Part shown: in pieces, positions 43,105 to 52,788 of the stretch
Layout: each line of letters opens with the position of its first letter
Numbering within the stretch: position 1 is the first letter of the stretch
Assembly (NCBI GenBank): GCA_009837185.1
Contig: VXUA01000085.1
Coordinates: forward strand, 59,664 to 123,663
DNA: 64,000 nt
Reading direction: 5' to 3'
Source of the DNA: Gammaproteobacteria bacterium
GTDB lineage: Bacteria; Pseudomonadota; Gammaproteobacteria; Pseudomonadales; Azotimanducaceae
Notes under the pieces: generated by a model
Database searches by the model: none
Told to the model about the DNA's origin: nothing
What the model saw: only the letters and a program-made list of their open reading frames with translations
Made by a program: the position numbers and the translations under genes

Positions 43105-43869
43105 TTGAACGATAAGCTGAATCAAACACAACGCCTAATACCGAAACACGTCGCGATTATCATGGATGGTAATCATCGTTGGGCGCGCCAACAACAGTTG
43201 CCTGGACTAGCAGGGCATCGCCATGGCGCTCGCAACGTACGCCCAGTAGTCGAAGCATGTGGGGACCTTGGGGTTACTCACCTGACGCTGTTTGCTTTTA
43301 GCACAGAAAACTGGCAACGACCTAAGCCGGAGATCGATTTGCTTATGGATCTTGTTTCGGAGACCATACAACGAGAATTGCGCGCACTCCATGAACGCGA
43401 TACGAAATTAGATTTCGTCGGGGATCGCAACATGCTTCCGCGAGAAGTGCAACGGCACATGAAGGAAGGTGAGACGGTAACCCAAAATAACAAAACTTTT
43501 CGACTCATTATTGCACTCAACTACGGCGGTCGCTGGGATATCGTACAAGCGGCTAAGTCTATTGCAACAGACGTCGAGACCGGCGATTTAACCTCCGACA
43601 GAATTGATGAAACGGAATTCAGTCGGCACCTTGCCCTACCAAAAGTTTTGAACATTCCAAAGGTCGACTTGTGCATTCGTACCGGCGGCGACTTGCGGAT
43701 AAGTAACTTTTTATTGTGGGAGCTCGCCTACGCGGAGCTATTTTTTACCGACACGTATTGGCCCGACTTTGGACAAGAAAATCTGTTAGAGGCGTTCGAC
43801 GACTATTCAACTCGACATCGCCGATTCGGTACCCGTACACAAGAAACTAAGTCCCGAGCTTCTTATTAA
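43105..43869 (+). CDS. uppS: Undecaprenyl diphosphate synthase
   Basis: This 254-residue cis-prenyltransferase makes the C55 carrier lipid for peptidoglycan and O-antigen. HVAIIMDGNHRWAR (about 15-28) carries the catalytic Asp. FAFSTENWQRP (about 69-79), NYGGRWDI (about 144-151) and RTGGDLRISNFLLWELAYAE (about 193-212) complete the active site. The start is TTG at 43105 with TAGGA about 9 bases before it; no ATG is available in frame. Confidence 0.95.
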   Translation: MNDKLNQTQRLIPKHVAIIMDGNHRWARQQQLPGLAGHRHGARNVRPVVEACGDLGVTHLTLFAFSTENWQRPKPEIDLLMDLVSETIQRELRALHERDTKLDFVGDRNMLPREVQRHMKEGETVTQNNKTFRLIIALNYGGRWDIVQAAKSIATDVETGDLTSDRIDETEFSRHLALPKVLNIPKVDLCIRTGGDLRISNFLLWELAYAELFFTDTYWPDFGQENLLEAFDDYSTRHRRFGTRTQETKSRASY

Positions 43870-43906
43870 GATCCCAAAGTCCTTTCTCCCAAGGCTGATC
43901 ACAGTC

Positions 43907-44674
43907 TTGATTGTCGCACCACTAGCACTGCTGGCGATTCTCTATCTCACGCGCGAGTTGCGGCTGTGGACGTGGCTCTTCGTTATTTATTGTTTGGTAT
44001 TTTTCGCGATATTGTGGGAGTGGTGTGACATCGCACGCATTAAAGCAGTCTGGGCTAAGTGTGTGTATGCTGGTCTATTTATAGTTGCAGCGGCGGTCTT
44101 AACCTTTATTGAAGTAAGTCTCGATGACTTAATCGTTGGAGCATCGCTCGTAGTTTGGACGTTCGGCATCGTGGCAGTTCTGTTCTTCAAGAGTTTGCAA
44201 AGAGTGCTGTCGAATCGGGCGTTGTTACTACCTGCTGGCGGTATCTTTGCGGTGGGGTCGATATTGGCGTTTAGCAAGATTGATGCTAGTGGCTACGCAC
44301 TCATTTCCGTAATCGCGGTCGCAGGTGCTACAGACAGTTTCGCGTACTTAATCGGAAACTTTTTCGGTACGCGACAACTACACCCAGATGTGAGTCCCAG
44401 TAAAACTTGGGAGGGTACGATTGGAGGATTCATTGGTGGTCTGGCGTGCTTATTTGTGTTTGATCAGATCTTAAATTGGATCGAGTTTCATACTTTTTGG
44501 TTGTGGCCGATCGCAGTTCTTTACGCAGTCTTTGGAGACTTGTTTGAAAGTGCTTTCAAGCGGATTGCCGATATGAAAGACTCGGGTAATTTGCTTCCGG
44601 GCCACGGTGGTTTTCTGGACCGGTTCGACTCCCTCATGGCACTCTCGGTGTGCACTTATTTTTGTGTTGTTTGA
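43907..44674 (+). CDS. cdsA: Phosphatidate cytidylyltransferase
   Basis: This 255-residue polytopic inner membrane enzyme makes CDP-diacylglycerol. The family signature is complete: SPSKTWEGTIGG (about 164-175) and FGDLFESAFKRIADMKDSGNLLPGHGGFLDRFDS (about 208-241). The start is uncertain. The first helix (LITVLIVAPLALLAILYL) extends upstream of the TTG at 43907, so CTG at 43895 or an ATT at 43865 overlapping the uppS stop may be used. No dxr follows, unlike in many gammaproteobacteria. Confidence 0.92.
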   Translation: MIVAPLALLAILYLTRELRLWTWLFVIYCLVFFAILWEWCDIARIKAVWAKCVYAGLFIVAAAVLTFIEVSLDDLIVGASLVVWTFGIVAVLFFKSLQRVLSNRALLLPAGGIFAVGSILAFSKIDASGYALISVIAVAGATDSFAYLIGNFFGTRQLHPDVSPSKTWEGTIGGFIGGLACLFVFDQILNWIEFHTFWLWPIAVLYAVFGDLFESAFKRIADMKDSGNLLPGHGGFLDRFDSLMALSVCTYFCVV

Positions 44675-44773
44675 ACGAAATGCCCGCAAAAACTGCGAAC
44701 TTCAACGCACCATTGTTGTCTTTGCTTGTAGTTACAATGAAATCAGTATTTCCCGCGCTTAGTTAGCACAAAA

Positions 44774-46108
44774 ATGGAACTCTTGGTATATATCTGCGCG
44801 TTAGTGTTCGCATTCCTGATTTTGGTATCAGTCCATGAACTCGGACACTTTATTGTTGCGCGTAGGCTAGGCGTCAAAGTCTTGCGATTTTCAGTTGGCT
44901 TTGGCCCCCCATTGTTTAAGTGGCAATCTAAAGCTGGCACTGACTTCGTACTCGGAATAGTCCCTTTAGGCGGATACATCTCTATGCTTGATACGCGCAC
45001 TCAAACGGATGTAACTCCTGAAATGGAAGCGAAGGCGTTCGATAAAGTAGCCCCATGGCGTCAAATATTGATCGCTGTTGCTGGACCCGGTGCTAATTTT
45101 GTGCTAGCAGTCTTATTGTTTTGGGCAATACTACTTGGTGGTGTAGCGACATCAATACCTTATATCGGACCGGTTGAACCAGATTCACCGGCGGATCAAG
45201 CCGGCCTACAATCTGGCGAACAGCTCGTGCAAGTCGATGGAGTACCGGTGGAACAGTGGACTGACGTCTCGGCTCAACTGCTGCGACGCATCGGCGACTC
45301 AGGCTCGATAGTCCTCACGACGCAGAGCGGGGCAACGAACAAGAACTACTCGATTGCCATCAACAACTGGTTGAGTGCCAAGAAAGATCCAATTCTTCTC
45401 AGCGAATTAGGATTTTCACCCGGTCTGTTACCGGTTCTGAAGGCGGTGCAAACAGGCTCCGCGGGTGAATTCGCGGGTCTGCAGGCCGGAGATCACATAG
45501 TCGCCATCGGAGGTCAACGGGTACGAGATTGGACGGAACTGGTCGAAATCGTTAGAAATGCACCGGACCAAGAACTCACGGTGCAGTTTGAGCGGAATGG
45601 CAACCCACACCTAGTGGTCGCCACGCCGAAGGGATCTGTTCTTGAGGATGGTACGATTATTGGTCTCTTAGGGGTAGAACTCGGCCATCCGACAACTCTT
45701 GTTCAGCCCGGAATATTTGGAAGTATGTTGGGTGGGATCAAAGAAACTTGGAACTATACGACGCTCATCATCACATCCATAGGCAAGATGATTACCGGAC
45801 AAATGAGTCCGAGTAATTTGGCTGGTCCTGTTTCAATTGCTCATTACGCTGGGACGACGGTGCAATCAAGCTTTGTGGACTATGTGACGTTGCTAGGCAT
45901 GCTTTCGGTGAGTCTTGGTCTGATTAATTTGTTACCCATTCCTGTGCTTGACGGTGGCCACATCGTATATGCGACTGCCCAAATGATCATGCGCAGACCA
46001 GTGCCGTTGAAAGTACAACAAATTGCCACAATGGTGGGGATTTTTTTCATCGGCGGCATGTTTATTCTCGTGTTCTTCAACGATATCACGCGATTCATTC
46101 CTAGCTAG
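44774..46108 (+). CDS. rseP: Site-2 intramembrane metalloprotease RseP
   Basis: This 444-residue inner membrane protease cleaves anti-sigma factor RseA and signal-peptide remnants. SVHELGHF (about 18-25) is the HExxH zinc site in the first helix. Two PDZ domains (about 125-205 and 215-290) lie in the periplasm. NLLPIPVLDGGHIV (about 382-395) supplies the third ligand. A GAACTT (44697-44702), 16 bp, TCTTTG lies upstream and vaguely resembles a sigma-E promoter. bamA and skp follow, as usual. Confidence 0.95.
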   Translation: MELLVYICALVFAFLILVSVHELGHFIVARRLGVKVLRFSVGFGPPLFKWQSKAGTDFVLGIVPLGGYISMLDTRTQTDVTPEMEAKAFDKVAPWRQILIAVAGPGANFVLAVLLFWAILLGGVATSIPYIGPVEPDSPADQAGLQSGEQLVQVDGVPVEQWTDVSAQLLRRIGDSGSIVLTTQSGATNKNYSIAINNWLSAKKDPILLSELGFSPGLLPVLKAVQTGSAGEFAGLQAGDHIVAIGGQRVRDWTELVEIVRNAPDQELTVQFERNGNPHLVVATPKGSVLEDGTIIGLLGVELGHPTTLVQPGIFGSMLGGIKETWNYTTLIITSIGKMITGQMSPSNLAGPVSIAHYAGTTVQSSFVDYVTLLGMLSVSLGLINLLPIPVLDGGHIVYATAQMIMRRPVPLKVQQIATMVGIFFIGGMFILVFFNDITRFIPS

Positions 46109-46254
46109 GCAAAATCGGATATCATTGTGTGTTGGAGAGAAGAGATTCGTAACGATTTTCAATCGTGCAGTATCGTTAGCAAAGTGGTACTGTAGACGTG
46201 CGTGCGATAAGAACGCATCAACAATAGAGAGATATTTCCGTAGGAATTAACAAT

Positions 46255-48645
46255 ATGGTTTCAACGATTAAGCGAACTGGGCTCCGTGCCCTGTTAGCTA
46301 TTGGGATATGTGCAATTGCTTTGAGTATTTGCGCGAGCGAGAACTTTAGCGTCGAGGACATTCAAGTGAAAGGTCTGTTACGCGTCTCTACCGGAACAAT
46401 ATTCAATCAGATCTCGATGCAGATAGGTGATGAGGTCGACGCGTTGTCGATTCGTACATTGATCCGAGAATTGTTTGAAACGGGTTATTTCGACGATGTG
46501 ACCGTCGCGCGAGACGGCAATGAACTGGTGGTCGAAGTGAAGGAGAGACCATGGATTGACTCAATCACCATTGAAGGCAACAAAGCAATTCAAACTGAAG
46601 ATCTACTTGAAGGCTTAGCGGGACAAGGTCTACGAGAAGGAGAGATTTTTAAGCAGGCCACGCTCCGCCGAGTAGAGCTCGAACTTGAACGGCAGTACGT
46701 AGCACAGGGTCAATACACCGCAGCAATAGCCGCAGACCTTGAACCTCGGGAACCGAACCGAGTGGCGATAAACATCGTTATCGACGAAGGTAAGAAATCG
46801 AGTATCCGGCAAATCACGTTCATCGGCAATAAGTCTTATAGCAAGGCGGAATTATTGGAGGCCATGGAACTCAAGGAACCTACTCTATTAGGCTTTATGA
46901 CTGGCAAAAATCAATATTCCAGACAGAAACTACAAGGGGATTTGGAGTCGTTGTTAGCGTTCTATCGAGACCGTGGTTTTGTGCAGTTTCAGTTGTTGTC
47001 CGTGGATGTCAGCATGACGCCAGATCGTAAACAAGTTTACTTGACAATCGCATTGGATGAAGGCGACAAATTTATCGTCAACGATATCGAGGTGTTCGGA
47101 GATTTTGGCGATCTTGAACCCGATGACTTGTTGAAGTTCATTACGACTCATCCCTTATATCGTATTGAAAAGGGCGAGACATTTTCCAGTGCCAAAATTA
47201 CTGCCGTAGAGAAATTCTTAAACAACTATCTCAGCAACAACGGCTATACGTTTGCCCAGGTAACTGGGATTCCTAAGATTCAACTCGACGGTACCGTCGA
47301 CCTTAGATTCAGCGTAAACACTGGCAAGCGCGTCTACGTTCGCCGGATTAATTTCACAGGGAATGTTGTGACTCAGGACGGGGTGTTAAGGCGAGAAATG
47401 CGGCAACTCGAAGGGGCTCGAGCGTCTACGATATTAATTGATACATCGAAGCGTCGCTTGGAGCGATTGGGTTATTTCGAAAATGACACTGTTAATGTCG
47501 ACATGGAGGAAGTGATCGGAACTGATGATCAAATAGACGTCAACGTTAGCGTTAAGGAACAACCGACAGGTGCCATTGGCGGTACTGTGGGATATCAGAA
47601 GTACGGTGGCTTATTGATCGGCGGTTCCTTTGAACAGTCCAACATTGGTGGGAGTGGGAACAGTTTAAGTGTTCAAGCGAATTACAGTGAATATGCCAAG
47701 AGCTTGAACTTCAGTTTTCTTAATCCCTATTTCACGGAAGATGGCGTGAGCCGGGGACTTGGTGTTTATTTCAACGATACCGATTACAGTTCCCTTCAGT
47801 CTTTCACGAGATTTTCCACGAGTTCATATGGCGCGGGGGCTAACTTTGGTTTTCCGATCGGAGACTTCAAACGCTTGCAGTTCTCAGGACGGGGCGAGTG
47901 GACAGACGTAACCGACGGATACGACCAAGCGCTACAAATTTCGCAGTTTGTTGACGATGCCGGGTCGAAGTTTCTGAATTACAAGGTTGAAGGGCTGTGG
48001 TCTAACAACCTGTTAAATAACACACTTTTTGCAACTCGTGGGCACCGGCAAGAAGTTGCGTTGGAGCTTTCGTTACCGGGTAGTGGATTACAGTTCATGC
48101 GCACGACTTTCCGCGGCGATTGGTACTTTCCATTCCGCAATAAAGGTAATGATTGGGCGTGGCATTTACGTACCAACTTTGGTTTCGGTCAGGCGTACGG
48201 GGAAACTGAGAAGTATCCTTTTTTCGAACATTTTCATGCCGGGGGTTTTGGTTCAGTTCGTGGCTATGAACGGTATTCACTCGGTCCTCGCAGTAATCCG
48301 CCGGCAAATACTATCAGCTTCTATCCACACGGCCAACCGTTCGGTGGTAACGTTCAAATCGAAGGTTCGCTTGAGTTGGTGTTCCCGCTGACGTTTCTCG
48401 AAAATCTTGGACAAGTTCGATCAGTCGTGTTTCTTGACGCAGGGAATGTCTTTAGTACCGATTGCGATGAAGACACCGTTGGCTGTTTCGCACCGTCATT
48501 CAAGGAATTACGCTTCTCAGTTGGAATAGGTGTTTCATGGCTCACTCAGATGGGCCCGATGTCCATTTCATTTTCGCACCCGTTCAACCACGCTAACTTC
48601 GATGAAGTGGAATCATTTTCGTTTGAAGTAGGTCAGAGGTTTTAG
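46255..48645 (+). CDS. bamA: Outer membrane protein assembly factor BamA
   Basis: This 796-residue protein has a signal peptide to about 28, five POTRA domains (about 29-425, beginning FSVEDIQVKGLLRV), and a 16-strand Omp85 barrel. The L6 loop motif VRGYERYSLGPR (about 668-679) and the terminal FSFEVGQRF are conserved. BamA folds outer membrane proteins, including the GspD secretin and TonB receptors. TAGGAA lies before the ATG. Confidence 0.96.
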   Translation: MVSTIKRTGLRALLAIGICAIALSICASENFSVEDIQVKGLLRVSTGTIFNQISMQIGDEVDALSIRTLIRELFETGYFDDVTVARDGNELVVEVKERPWIDSITIEGNKAIQTEDLLEGLAGQGLREGEIFKQATLRRVELELERQYVAQGQYTAAIAADLEPREPNRVAINIVIDEGKKSSIRQITFIGNKSYSKAELLEAMELKEPTLLGFMTGKNQYSRQKLQGDLESLLAFYRDRGFVQFQLLSVDVSMTPDRKQVYLTIALDEGDKFIVNDIEVFGDFGDLEPDDLLKFITTHPLYRIEKGETFSSAKITAVEKFLNNYLSNNGYTFAQVTGIPKIQLDGTVDLRFSVNTGKRVYVRRINFTGNVVTQDGVLRREMRQLEGARASTILIDTSKRRLERLGYFENDTVNVDMEEVIGTDDQIDVNVSVKEQPTGAIGGTVGYQKYGGLLIGGSFEQSNIGGSGNSLSVQANYSEYAKSLNFSFLNPYFTEDGVSRGLGVYFNDTDYSSLQSFTRFSTSSYGAGANFGFPIGDFKRLQFSGRGEWTDVTDGYDQALQISQFVDDAGSKFLNYKVEGLWSNNLLNNTLFATRGHRQEVALELSLPGSGLQFMRTTFRGDWYFPFRNKGNDWAWHLRTNFGFGQAYGETEKYPFFEHFHAGGFGSVRGYERYSLGPRSNPPANTISFYPHGQPFGGNVQIEGSLELVFPLTFLENLGQVRSVVFLDAGNVFSTDCDEDTVGCFAPSFKELRFSVGIGVSWLTQMGPMSISFSHPFNHANFDEVESFSFEVGQRF

Positions 48646-48765
48646 GCAGTCCTTTCACCAATTATGGAACACAATCCGCTCATTTCAAAAGTGCCTATAA
48701 TTTTCTCGCTGTTGTTTTCCTGCAAGAACACGCAGCCCAAGTATTCCACCTATTAGGGAGTTCCT

Positions 48766-49371
48766 ATGATTTCTCGTATTTTTCGTATCGGCGTTGCCTG
48801 CTTTTTGATAACGTTCGGTATTTCTGCGTTTGCGCAACTCAAAATCGCTGCAATCCACGTTACTGCTGCAATTCTTGGGACCGAACACGGCAAAGCAAAA
48901 CAAGAAGAATGGAAAAAAGAATTTCAACCTGAAATCGATCGATTGAAAGCGTTGCAAGACGAAATTAATCTTTTGTCTGCACGGTACCGAACGGATCTTG
49001 ACATTATGTCAGACATCGAGAAAACAGCATTAGAGCTCGACATCAACAGCAAGTCAACAAGACTGACAAACGGAGAGCAGCAGCTTAACTCAGATCAAGC
49101 TGGTAAACTTCAGTTGTATTTGCAAGAACAGGCACCGCTCTTTCAAGCCGTGATGACGGACATAATCGCCGTTGAAGGGTACGATGCTATTTTTCGTCTT
49201 GACCTTCAAGAGCAGATATTCTTACATTTAAACGACAAGCACAACATTACTCCGAAAGTCATCGAAAAGCTCAATGAGAGAATGGAAGAAGGGCTTCCCG
49301 AGGAACTCACGGATACCGAAGACGAATCGGAAGCAGACGATGCTGACGAAACCTCGGAGGGAGGTGAATAA
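48766..49371 (+). CDS. skp: Periplasmic chaperone Skp/OmpH
   Basis: This 201-residue protein has a signal peptide at about 1-23 and then KIAAIHVTAAILGTEHGKA, the usual beta-strand head, followed by a long coiled-coil tentacle region and return strand. It holds unfolded outer membrane proteins for BamA. The last 25 residues are a strongly acidic tail (ELTDTEDESEADDADE) that standard Skp does not have, echoing the acidic tail of S2. GGGAG lies before the ATG. Confidence 0.88.
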   Translation: MISRIFRIGVACFLITFGISAFAQLKIAAIHVTAAILGTEHGKAKQEEWKKEFQPEIDRLKALQDEINLLSARYRTDLDIMSDIEKTALELDINSKSTRLTNGEQQLNSDQAGKLQLYLQEQAPLFQAVMTDIIAVEGYDAIFRLDLQEQIFLHLNDKHNITPKVIEKLNERMEEGLPEELTDTEDESEADDADETSEGGE

Positions 49372-49398
49372 ACACCGCCCTGACAGAATGGCCGCTAC

Positions 49399-50427
49399 GT
49401 GTACACGCTAGATGAAATCGCGCGCCACATTGATGCAGTTCTAATCGGAAGTCCCTCAGTTCCGATACATAGTATTGCTACACTGTTGAATGCCCAAGAG
49501 GGCGATTTAACGCACCTCTCAAATCCTTACTACCGAGGCTATCTACAGGAGACCCAAGCGTCTGCTGTGATTCTCGCGTCTGGCGATGCAGATCACTGCC
49601 CGGTCAATGCTTTAGTGGTAGATAATCCTTCACTAGCTTATGCAAAAGCGTCGCACCTGTTTCCTCGAAGCAAGACAGTTCCTAGCGACATCAGTACAGA
49701 AACTGTCATTCATTCCACTGCCCAAATAGGAGGAGACGTAGGAATCGGTCCTTTTGTAACAATCGGACCTAGTGTTGTTATTGGAGACGGGGTGAAGATT
49801 GGTGCTCACACTTCCATCGGTGCTGACAGCAGAATAGGGGAGAACACCCACGTACACAGTAGTGTTTGCATTTACGATAATGTTGAAATTGGGCAAAGGT
49901 GTACAATCCAAGCAAATGTCGTAATCGGTGCTGATGGATTTGGATTCATTCCTGATTCTGATGGTAAATTACAACACATCAAGCAACTCGGTGGCGTTAA
50001 AATCGGTAATGATGTCGTTGTCGGTGCTAGTAGTACAATAGATCGAGGTGCGATCGAAAATACAGTCATTGAAGACGGCGTCAAGCTTGATGACCAAGTC
50101 CACATCGGACACAATTGCATAGTGGGAGCTCATTCCATGTTGTGTGGTTGCACCGGTTTGGGTGGCAGTGTGACGATCGGTTCACACTGTGTTCTTGCCG
50201 GCGGAGTCGGCATCGCCGGATCCGGTCCGCTAAACATTGCAAGTGGAGTAACGATTGGTGCGATGACTTACGTTAGCCGTTCGATCGATAAACCTGGTAC
50301 CTATCAAGGTGCGACCTTACACGCCCCCATCGAGACATGGCGCCGTAATGCATTGAGACTCACCAAGCTGGAAGAACTGGTACAAAGAGTATCAGAACTC
50401 GAAAAGAAGGACCAAGAGAGAGAGTAA
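49399..50427 (+). CDS. lpxD: UDP-3-O-acyl-glucosamine N-acyltransferase LpxD
   Basis: This 342-residue protein adds the second acyl chain in lipid A synthesis. The N-terminal uridine-binding domain (about 1-100) is followed by a left-handed beta helix of hexapeptide repeats (IGxxVxIGxx, about 105-310). Catalytic His is in VHIGHNCIVG (about 234-243). A C-terminal helix (RLTKLEELVQRVSELEKK) closes the trimer. The start is GTG at 49399. The tail of the gene leads into fabZ 17 bp later. Confidence 0.95.
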   Translation: MYTLDEIARHIDAVLIGSPSVPIHSIATLLNAQEGDLTHLSNPYYRGYLQETQASAVILASGDADHCPVNALVVDNPSLAYAKASHLFPRSKTVPSDISTETVIHSTAQIGGDVGIGPFVTIGPSVVIGDGVKIGAHTSIGADSRIGENTHVHSSVCIYDNVEIGQRCTIQANVVIGADGFGFIPDSDGKLQHIKQLGGVKIGNDVVVGASSTIDRGAIENTVIEDGVKLDDQVHIGHNCIVGAHSMLCGCTGLGGSVTIGSHCVLAGGVGIAGSGPLNIASGVTIGAMTYVSRSIDKPGTYQGATLHAPIETWRRNALRLTKLEELVQRVSELEKKDQERE

Positions 50428-50444
50428 TTGCAAGTAAAAATTTC

Positions 50445-50885
50445 ATGCTAGACACAATTCAGATTCAAGAGTACCTGCCGCATCGCTACCCATTCGTGTT
50501 AGTAGATCGTGTAATCGAAATTGATTCCGGGAACAAAATAGTTGGGATAAAGAACGTAACAATCAACGAACCTTTTTTTCAGGGGCACTTCCCAGGTAAT
50601 CCAATTATGCCGGGGGTCCTGATAGTCGAAGCATTGGCTCAATTGTCAGGTATCTTGGCTTCGATCACCAGAGGAATAAAACCTGTGCAAGACGGTTATA
50701 TTTACTACCTTGTCGGCATTGACAAGGCTCGATTCAAACGACCTGTTGTACCGGGCGATGTGTTGCGTTTGGTGTGTGAAGTTACGCACTCGCGCCGCGA
50801 CACATCAAAGTTTCTCTGTAATGCTTACGTTGGAGACGTATTGGCGTGCACGACTGAATTGCTCGTCGCCGCACGCAAGATTTAA
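50445..50885 (+). CDS. fabZ: 3-hydroxyacyl-ACP dehydratase FabZ
   Basis: This 146-residue hot-dog-fold enzyme dehydrates 3-hydroxyacyl-ACP in fatty acid synthesis, balancing phospholipid against lipid A. LPHRYPFVLVDRV (about 10-22), catalytic His in FQGHFPGNPIMPGVLIVEALAQ (about 45-66). The gene that usually follows, lpxA, is missing: 116 bp of non-coding sequence lead to lpxB. Confidence 0.96.
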   Translation: MLDTIQIQEYLPHRYPFVLVDRVIEIDSGNKIVGIKNVTINEPFFQGHFPGNPIMPGVLIVEALAQLSGILASITRGIKPVQDGYIYYLVGIDKARFKRPVVPGDVLRLVCEVTHSRRDTSKFLCNAYVGDVLACTTELLVAARKI

Positions 50886-51001
50886 CAACGTTCTGGCGTT
50901 CATGTCTCACGAACGTCGCACCACTATACTTGCCTAAGTTTGGATATGAACTCAGGCGTCGGCACGTCGTTCATGACCACATGTAGACCAAGATCTGAAG
51001 T

Positions 51002-52159
51002 ATGAAAATCGGCATCGTAGCAGGAGAAGCATCTGGGGACGCACTCGGAGCGCAACTCATGCACGCCTTGCGTCAACAACACTCCGACGTCGAGTTTCTG
51101 GGTGTTGGTGGTACTCAGATGGCAACAGAAGGCTTAGAGTCGCTTGAATCCTTCGATCGTTTTTCGTTTAACGGATTCTTAGAACCAATAAAGCGGTTAC
51201 CCGAATTGCTTGGTCTCATTGCTTCATTAGCAGATCGGCTTGCTCACGTGGACGTTATGATTGGCGTAGACTTTAACGTCTTTAATCTTAAGCTTGAGAA
51301 ACAACTGAAGGCGCGGGGAGTTCCAACCGTGCATTACGTGAGTCCTTCAGTCTATGCATGGCGCCGCGGTCGCGCGAATCGGATTGAACGATCTACAGAC
51401 TTACTACTGACCCTATATCCCTTTGAGCCCCAATATTACAACGACGCACAAATACGAACGGTATTCGTGGGTCATCCCTTAGCAGATGAGATCGATCCAA
51501 CCTTGGACCGCGAATCTTCGAGAGAGCATGCACGACAAACCTTAGGTCTGTCGTCAAGCGCGGCAGTGGTCGCGCTGTTGCTAGGGAGTCGCTACTCCGA
51601 GGTGAATTTTCACAAGGAACTCTTCCTTGAGACATGCGAGCGATTTCGAACGAAACTCAATCCCGATTTGTGCCAATTCGTTGTCCCAAGTCGACACGCG
51701 GAAGCTAACGCTGTATTACGACACGAACAGAGCCACTTTCCAGAAGTCGACCTCAGAATTACAGACAAGAGTTCTCAACAGGTACTTGTGGCAGCCGATG
51801 TGGCACTGGTGAAGTCAGGCACGAGCACACTTGAAGCTATGTTGATTCGCACCCCGATGGTTGTGACCTATCGGATTGGTTGGCTAACCTACGCAATCGT
51901 TCGATCGTTACTTCACACCCCACGAGTTGCGTTACCCAACATCCTAGCTAATCGAGAGGTGGTCCCGGAATTCATCCAACATCGTGCGACGGCAGAAATT
52001 CTAGCTTCGCAGCTAGCAACCGAGTTGCGTCGTTCGCGATCGGAAAATGACTTTTTCGCAGAATACGATCGATTACATCACACATTACGACAAAACAACG
52101 CGGACAAAGCAGCAAGTGCAGTGTTAGAGCTGATTGGTCAGAATGTTGTTAGTATATGA
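51002..52159 (+). CDS. lpxB: Lipid-A-disaccharide synthase LpxB
   Basis: This 385-residue GT19 glycosyltransferase joins UDP-diacylglucosamine and lipid X. GEASGDALGAQLM (about 7-19), GVDFNVFNLKLEK, HYVSPSVYAWRRGR (about 112-125), LLLGSRYSEV and a C-terminal KSGTSTLEAML are family features. A standard GSR motif is present in the second lobe. It overlaps rnhB by ATGA. Confidence 0.95.
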   Translation: MKIGIVAGEASGDALGAQLMHALRQQHSDVEFLGVGGTQMATEGLESLESFDRFSFNGFLEPIKRLPELLGLIASLADRLAHVDVMIGVDFNVFNLKLEKQLKARGVPTVHYVSPSVYAWRRGRANRIERSTDLLLTLYPFEPQYYNDAQIRTVFVGHPLADEIDPTLDRESSREHARQTLGLSSSAAVVALLLGSRYSEVNFHKELFLETCERFRTKLNPDLCQFVVPSRHAEANAVLRHEQSHFPEVDLRITDKSSQQVLVAADVALVKSGTSTLEAMLIRTPMVVTYRIGWLTYAIVRSLLHTPRVALPNILANREVVPEFIQHRATAEILASQLATELRRSRSENDFFAEYDRLHHTLRQNNADKAASAVLELIGQNVVSI

Positions 52160-52788
52160 GCTTGTTTCCCGATCCACCGTTGCCGACAGCCCGTCGAATA
52201 TGCGGAATTGACGAAGCGGGTCGCGGACCACTCGCCGGTCCAGTCATTGCATCCGCGGTTGTATTAGATCCGAATAACCAGATTGCCGGAATCACTGATT
52301 CGAAGAAACTTTCGCCATCATCGCGTTATTGTCTCGCACAGGAAATCAGAGACAGGGCGTTAGCTTGGGCCATTGGGAAAGCCGAAGTCGTTGAGATCGA
52401 CACTTTGAACATCCTGCAAGCAACACTGCTCGCGATGAGTCGTGCTTTCGACCAGATACAGGTTCCCTTGGAGCTAGCAATGGTTGACGGTAATCAAGCA
52501 CCGCGTATTAATTGCCCAACTCAAACCGTTGTCCGAGGCGACGCGAAAGTGGAAGCTATAGGTGCCGCGAGCATCCTAGCCAAAGTAGAACGCGACCGTG
52601 TGATGATTGAATATGCAAAACAACATCCAGAATATGGATTTGATGTGAATTTCGGTTACTATTCAGCAGAACACATCGACGCGCTTAAAACATACGGACC
52701 TAGTCCAATTCATCGAAAATCATTCCGCCCTGTGGCCGAAGCTCTGCAAGTGAATTCTCAGCCGCCTGACCTGTTTGACCAGCATTGA
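52156..52788 (+). CDS. rnhB: Ribonuclease HII
   Basis: This 210-residue enzyme cuts RNA in RNA-DNA hybrids and removes single ribonucleotides. CGIDEAGRGPLAGPV (about 17-31) carries the Asp-Glu pair. TDSKKLS, VDGNQAP and SILAKVERDR with the later Asp complete the site. The start overlaps lpxB (ATGA), the end overlaps dnaE (TTGA). Confidence 0.95.
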   Translation: MSLFPDPPLPTARRICGIDEAGRGPLAGPVIASAVVLDPNNQIAGITDSKKLSPSSRYCLAQEIRDRALAWAIGKAEVVEIDTLNILQATLLAMSRAFDQIQVPLELAMVDGNQAPRINCPTQTVVRGDAKVEAIGAASILAKVERDRVMIEYAKQHPEYGFDVNFGYYSAEHIDALKTYGPSPIHRKSFRPVAEALQVNSQPPDLFDQH

